A DNA stretch of 64,000 nucleotides from the NCBI RefSeq assembly GCF_037622515.1, contig NZ_JBBJCN010000009.1, positions 1 through 64,000 on the forward strand, given 5' to 3'. The translations under genes and the position numbers were made by a program. Shown piece after piece: positions 61,952-64,000 of this stretch (positions are counted from its first letter, which is position 1; every line of letters starts with the position of its first letter). The notes beneath the pieces are model-generated. The model searched no databases. It had not been told where the DNA came from and saw only the letters and a program-made list of their open reading frames with translations. The DNA comes from Paradesertivirga superstes (GTDB taxonomy: Bacteria; Bacteroidota; Bacteroidia; Sphingobacteriales; Sphingobacteriaceae).

Positions 61952-64000
61952 ATGTTTCTTAGAAGGCAATTAACACTGTTATTTTTCTTTTTTTTTCTAA
62001 GCAGTTTAAACCAATTTGCTTTTTCTCAAAGCAATTCAAATAAGGGAACTGATTTCTGGGTCACTTATACGGGACATATTGATGGTGGTACAGGTGCAAA
62101 TAGGTCGCGATTAACACTTTTTATTACCTCCGAAACTAACGCAATTGTAAACATTAATGCCGGCGGAGTGCAACTTACACCAATTAGTTTATTAGCTAAT
62201 CAGGCTCAGGCAATCGTGTTAGATCCTTCTATTTACACCAATATTTATATAGGAAGTAATAACGTAATAGAAGCAAATAAGGGAATTCATGTTTCATCAG
62301 ATAATCCTATCGTTGTTTATTCTCATATTTCGCGAAATGCACGATCCGCTGCTACTTTGATTTTCCCGACTAAAGCTCTCGGTAATGAATATTATTCCAT
62401 AAACTATAATCAGAGCAACGGCAATTTTTCAGAATTTACATTAGTAGGGGTAGAAGATAATACTCAGATAGAAATTACACCAAAACAAGCAAATGTCGGA
62501 AATGTCCGCCCGGCTGACGTTCCTTTTCAGATAACCTTAAACAAAGGCGATGTTTATCAGTATCAATCTTCAACAGATTTAACAGGTTCACTAATTCGAA
62601 CATTAAATGGTTGCAGACCCCTTGCGGTATTCTCGGGAAGTAGCTTTACCGCGTTTTGTGAAGATAACAGTACAAGAAATCCCGGTAGCGGTGATAATCT
62701 TTACCAACAATTATTGCCCATTTCTGCATGGGGAAAGAAGTTTGTCTCGGCCCCGTTTTATAATACAGTTAATGGGAATACCGACATTTATCGGATAATT
62801 GTTTCTAAAGACAATACAACTATAAAGGTAAATAACTCGACAACCAGTGCTAATGGCACTCCTTTATCCAATCCATATGCAAAAGGAAGTATTGTAACAT
62901 TTTTCAGCAATTCCTCAAACGTTGTTGAGGCCGATAACCCTATTAGCTTAACGCAATTTCAAACCACTCAGGCATGTAATTTAAATAATGTAGGCAACAG
63001 TCCCACATATCCTGGAGACCCGGAAATGACTGTACTTAATCCTATTGAACAAACATTGACAGATGTTATTTTATATTCGGCTGTCTCTACTACAGCTGCG
63101 CCGACCAACATTACAAAACATTATATTAATATTATCATTAAAACTGCCGATGCACCTACATTGAAGATTGACGGCATGACCTTCCCTTTATCTCAATTCG
63201 TCCCTGTTAACTCAGAATACAGTTATCTTATTCATGATGTTACAGCAAGCTCTCTTATAAATCCCACCCATCGTGTAACAGCAGGCGGAGGATTTGTTGC
63301 CATTGCTTATGGATATGGAAATGTAGAATCTTATGCCTATTTAGCAGGATCTGATTTAAAAAACCTTAATCAATTTATTCAGGTAGAAAATCCCGTTACC
63401 CAGCAACTTCTTAGCAATGGCTGCGTTAACCAACCTTATAATGTGAGTTTGGTTCTACCTTATATCACAAATTCTTTATCCTGGGATTTAGGCAATGGAA
63501 TATCCCGCTCATATACAAACCCTGCTTATACAACGGTAACTTCAAATGGAGTGCAGGCATATAGTTATCAGTATCCGGAGACGGCAGAAGCTGTATATAC
63601 AAGTTCAGGAAAAAAAACTTTATCCACAACATCCATAAATCCAGCTCCGGCGGGCTGTGATGCCACAGAAACCATAAAGCTTTTTCTGGACATTTATGAT
63701 CTTCCTATAGCGCAATTTTCTATGGATAAGCCCACCGTTTGTTTGGGAACAGCCATAACATTAAATGATAACAGTACCGGAAGTGGTATTAAAAAGTGGA
63801 ATTGGGATTTTGGTGATGGAATTACAGAAAGCAGGCTAACTTCTGTTCCATTTACTCATGTATATACTAATGCAGGTGATTATGGCGTAAAGTTGGTCGT
63901 AGAATCTGATATGAATTGTTCATCCCTCGTTTTTTCACAGGATGTTCATATTTCTCAGAATCCATCTGCTGACTTTATTTTTTCGAATATATTCTGCGAG
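61952..64000 (+). CDS. Large secreted surface protein with PKD domain (partial, runs off the window)
   Basis: From the ATG at 61952 the frame is open for 683 codons to the end of the window. It has a signal peptide (about 1-25, ending FAFSQ). The mature part starts SNKGTDFWVTYTGHI, typical of IgGFc-binding-like N-terminal domains (about 30-490) found in Bacteroidota surface proteins. A PKD domain follows at about 585-675, with WDFGDG and FTHVYTNAGDYGVKL. The C-terminus, where a T9SS sorting domain would be, is outside. The preceding PorP/SprF suggests type B T9SS export. Confidence 0.85.
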   Translation, partial: MFLRRQLTLLFFFFFLSSLNQFAFSQSNSNKGTDFWVTYTGHIDGGTGANRSRLTLFITSETNAIVNINAGGVQLTPISLLANQAQAIVLDPSIYTNIYIGSNNVIEANKGIHVSSDNPIVVYSHISRNARSAATLIFPTKALGNEYYSINYNQSNGNFSEFTLVGVEDNTQIEITPKQANVGNVRPADVPFQITLNKGDVYQYQSSTDLTGSLIRTLNGCRPLAVFSGSSFTAFCEDNSTRNPGSGDNLYQQLLPISAWGKKFVSAPFYNTVNGNTDIYRIIVSKDNTTIKVNNSTTSANGTPLSNPYAKGSIVTFFSNSSNVVEADNPISLTQFQTTQACNLNNVGNSPTYPGDPEMTVLNPIEQTLTDVILYSAVSTTAAPTNITKHYINIIIKTADAPTLKIDGMTFPLSQFVPVNSEYSYLIHDVTASSLINPTHRVTAGGGFVAIAYGYGNVESYAYLAGSDLKNLNQFIQVENPVTQQLLSNGCVNQPYNVSLVLPYITNSLSWDLGNGISRSYTNPAYTTVTSNGVQAYSYQYPETAEAVYTSSGKKTLSTTSINPAPAGCDATETIKLFLDIYDLPIAQFSMDKPTVCLGTAITLNDNSTGSGIKKWNWDFGDGITESRLTSVPFTHVYTNAGDYGVKLVVESDMNCSSLVFSQDVHISQNPSADFIFSNIFCE

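Overview
The window is a chromosomal segment from a member of the Bacteroidota, most likely family Sphingobacteriaceae (Pedobacter-like). The grounds are a fused SecD-SecF, a PorP/SprF-type T9SS membrane protein next to a PKD-containing surface protein, a Rho with a long disordered insert, a Lgt and a Tgt with Bacteroidota-style motif changes, low-GC DNA, weak Shine-Dalgarno sites, and promoters of the Bacteroidota type (TTTG, 19 bases, TAnnTTTG). Most of the window is ordinary core genome on both strands. I see no prophage, insertion sequence, CRISPR array or rRNA. One tRNA gene, tRNA-Leu(GAG), is present.

Layout. 1-3.2 kb: tail of an upstream gene, a Fet4-like membrane protein with a GNAT acetyltransferase, then HMG-CoA-lyase-like and NDH-2 genes on the minus strand. 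3.3-7.7 kb: secDF, folA and thyA (minus). 7.8-15.6 kb: ispE, a LapA-like protein, a large metallopeptidase/propeller/barrel protein, a gene-poor gap, then tgt, an LptF/LptG permease and an EamA transporter. 15.8-24.7 kb: glycosyltransferase, ECF sigma factor, rsmG, dprA, a SixA-like phosphatase, an outer-membrane barrel, a GT9 glycosyltransferase, a PolX-like PHP protein and an AI-2E-family exporter. 24.7-39.3 kb: sppA, folK, an Hpt protein, purS, pssA, rho, pyrF, a DUF2851 protein, a PspC protein, ankyrin repeats, ftsK, lolA, an MBL hydrolase and a fatty-acid desaturase. 39.3-45.3 kb: tRNA-Leu, a lone response regulator, a small orphan, an AraC regulator, a GH95 fucosidase and an N-acetylglucosamine kinase. 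46.5-52.6 kb: ubiX, mtaB, lgt, suhB, nfu and purB. 52.7-59.4 kb: a TetR-controlled RND efflux operon whose operator overlaps its promoter. 59.4-64 kb: a Gfo/Idh/MocA oxidoreductase, PorP/SprF, and a large surface protein cut by the window edge.

The most unusual element lies at 45.43-46.51 kb. Four copies of a roughly 70-nt RNA unit sit in one intergenic region. Each has a 5' hairpin with a C-rich loop, a fixed linker and an intrinsic terminator, and the first 48 nt are identical in all four. The first three each carry a sigma-54-like element (GG, 10 bases, GT) placed exactly so that transcription would start at the 5' hairpin. Each also has a conserved enhancer-like block whose end lies 79-80 bases upstream of that start. 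The fourth has lost this arrangement and instead carries a near-perfect housekeeping promoter. This looks like a multicopy sRNA family under two kinds of sigma control, and it is the best candidate here for an undescribed system.

Other points worth a second look: a PolX-family protein whose polymerase carboxylates appear lost while the PHP nuclease site is intact, a Tgt without the three zinc cysteines, and an HExxH metallopeptidase/TolB-propeller/outer-membrane-barrel fusion.
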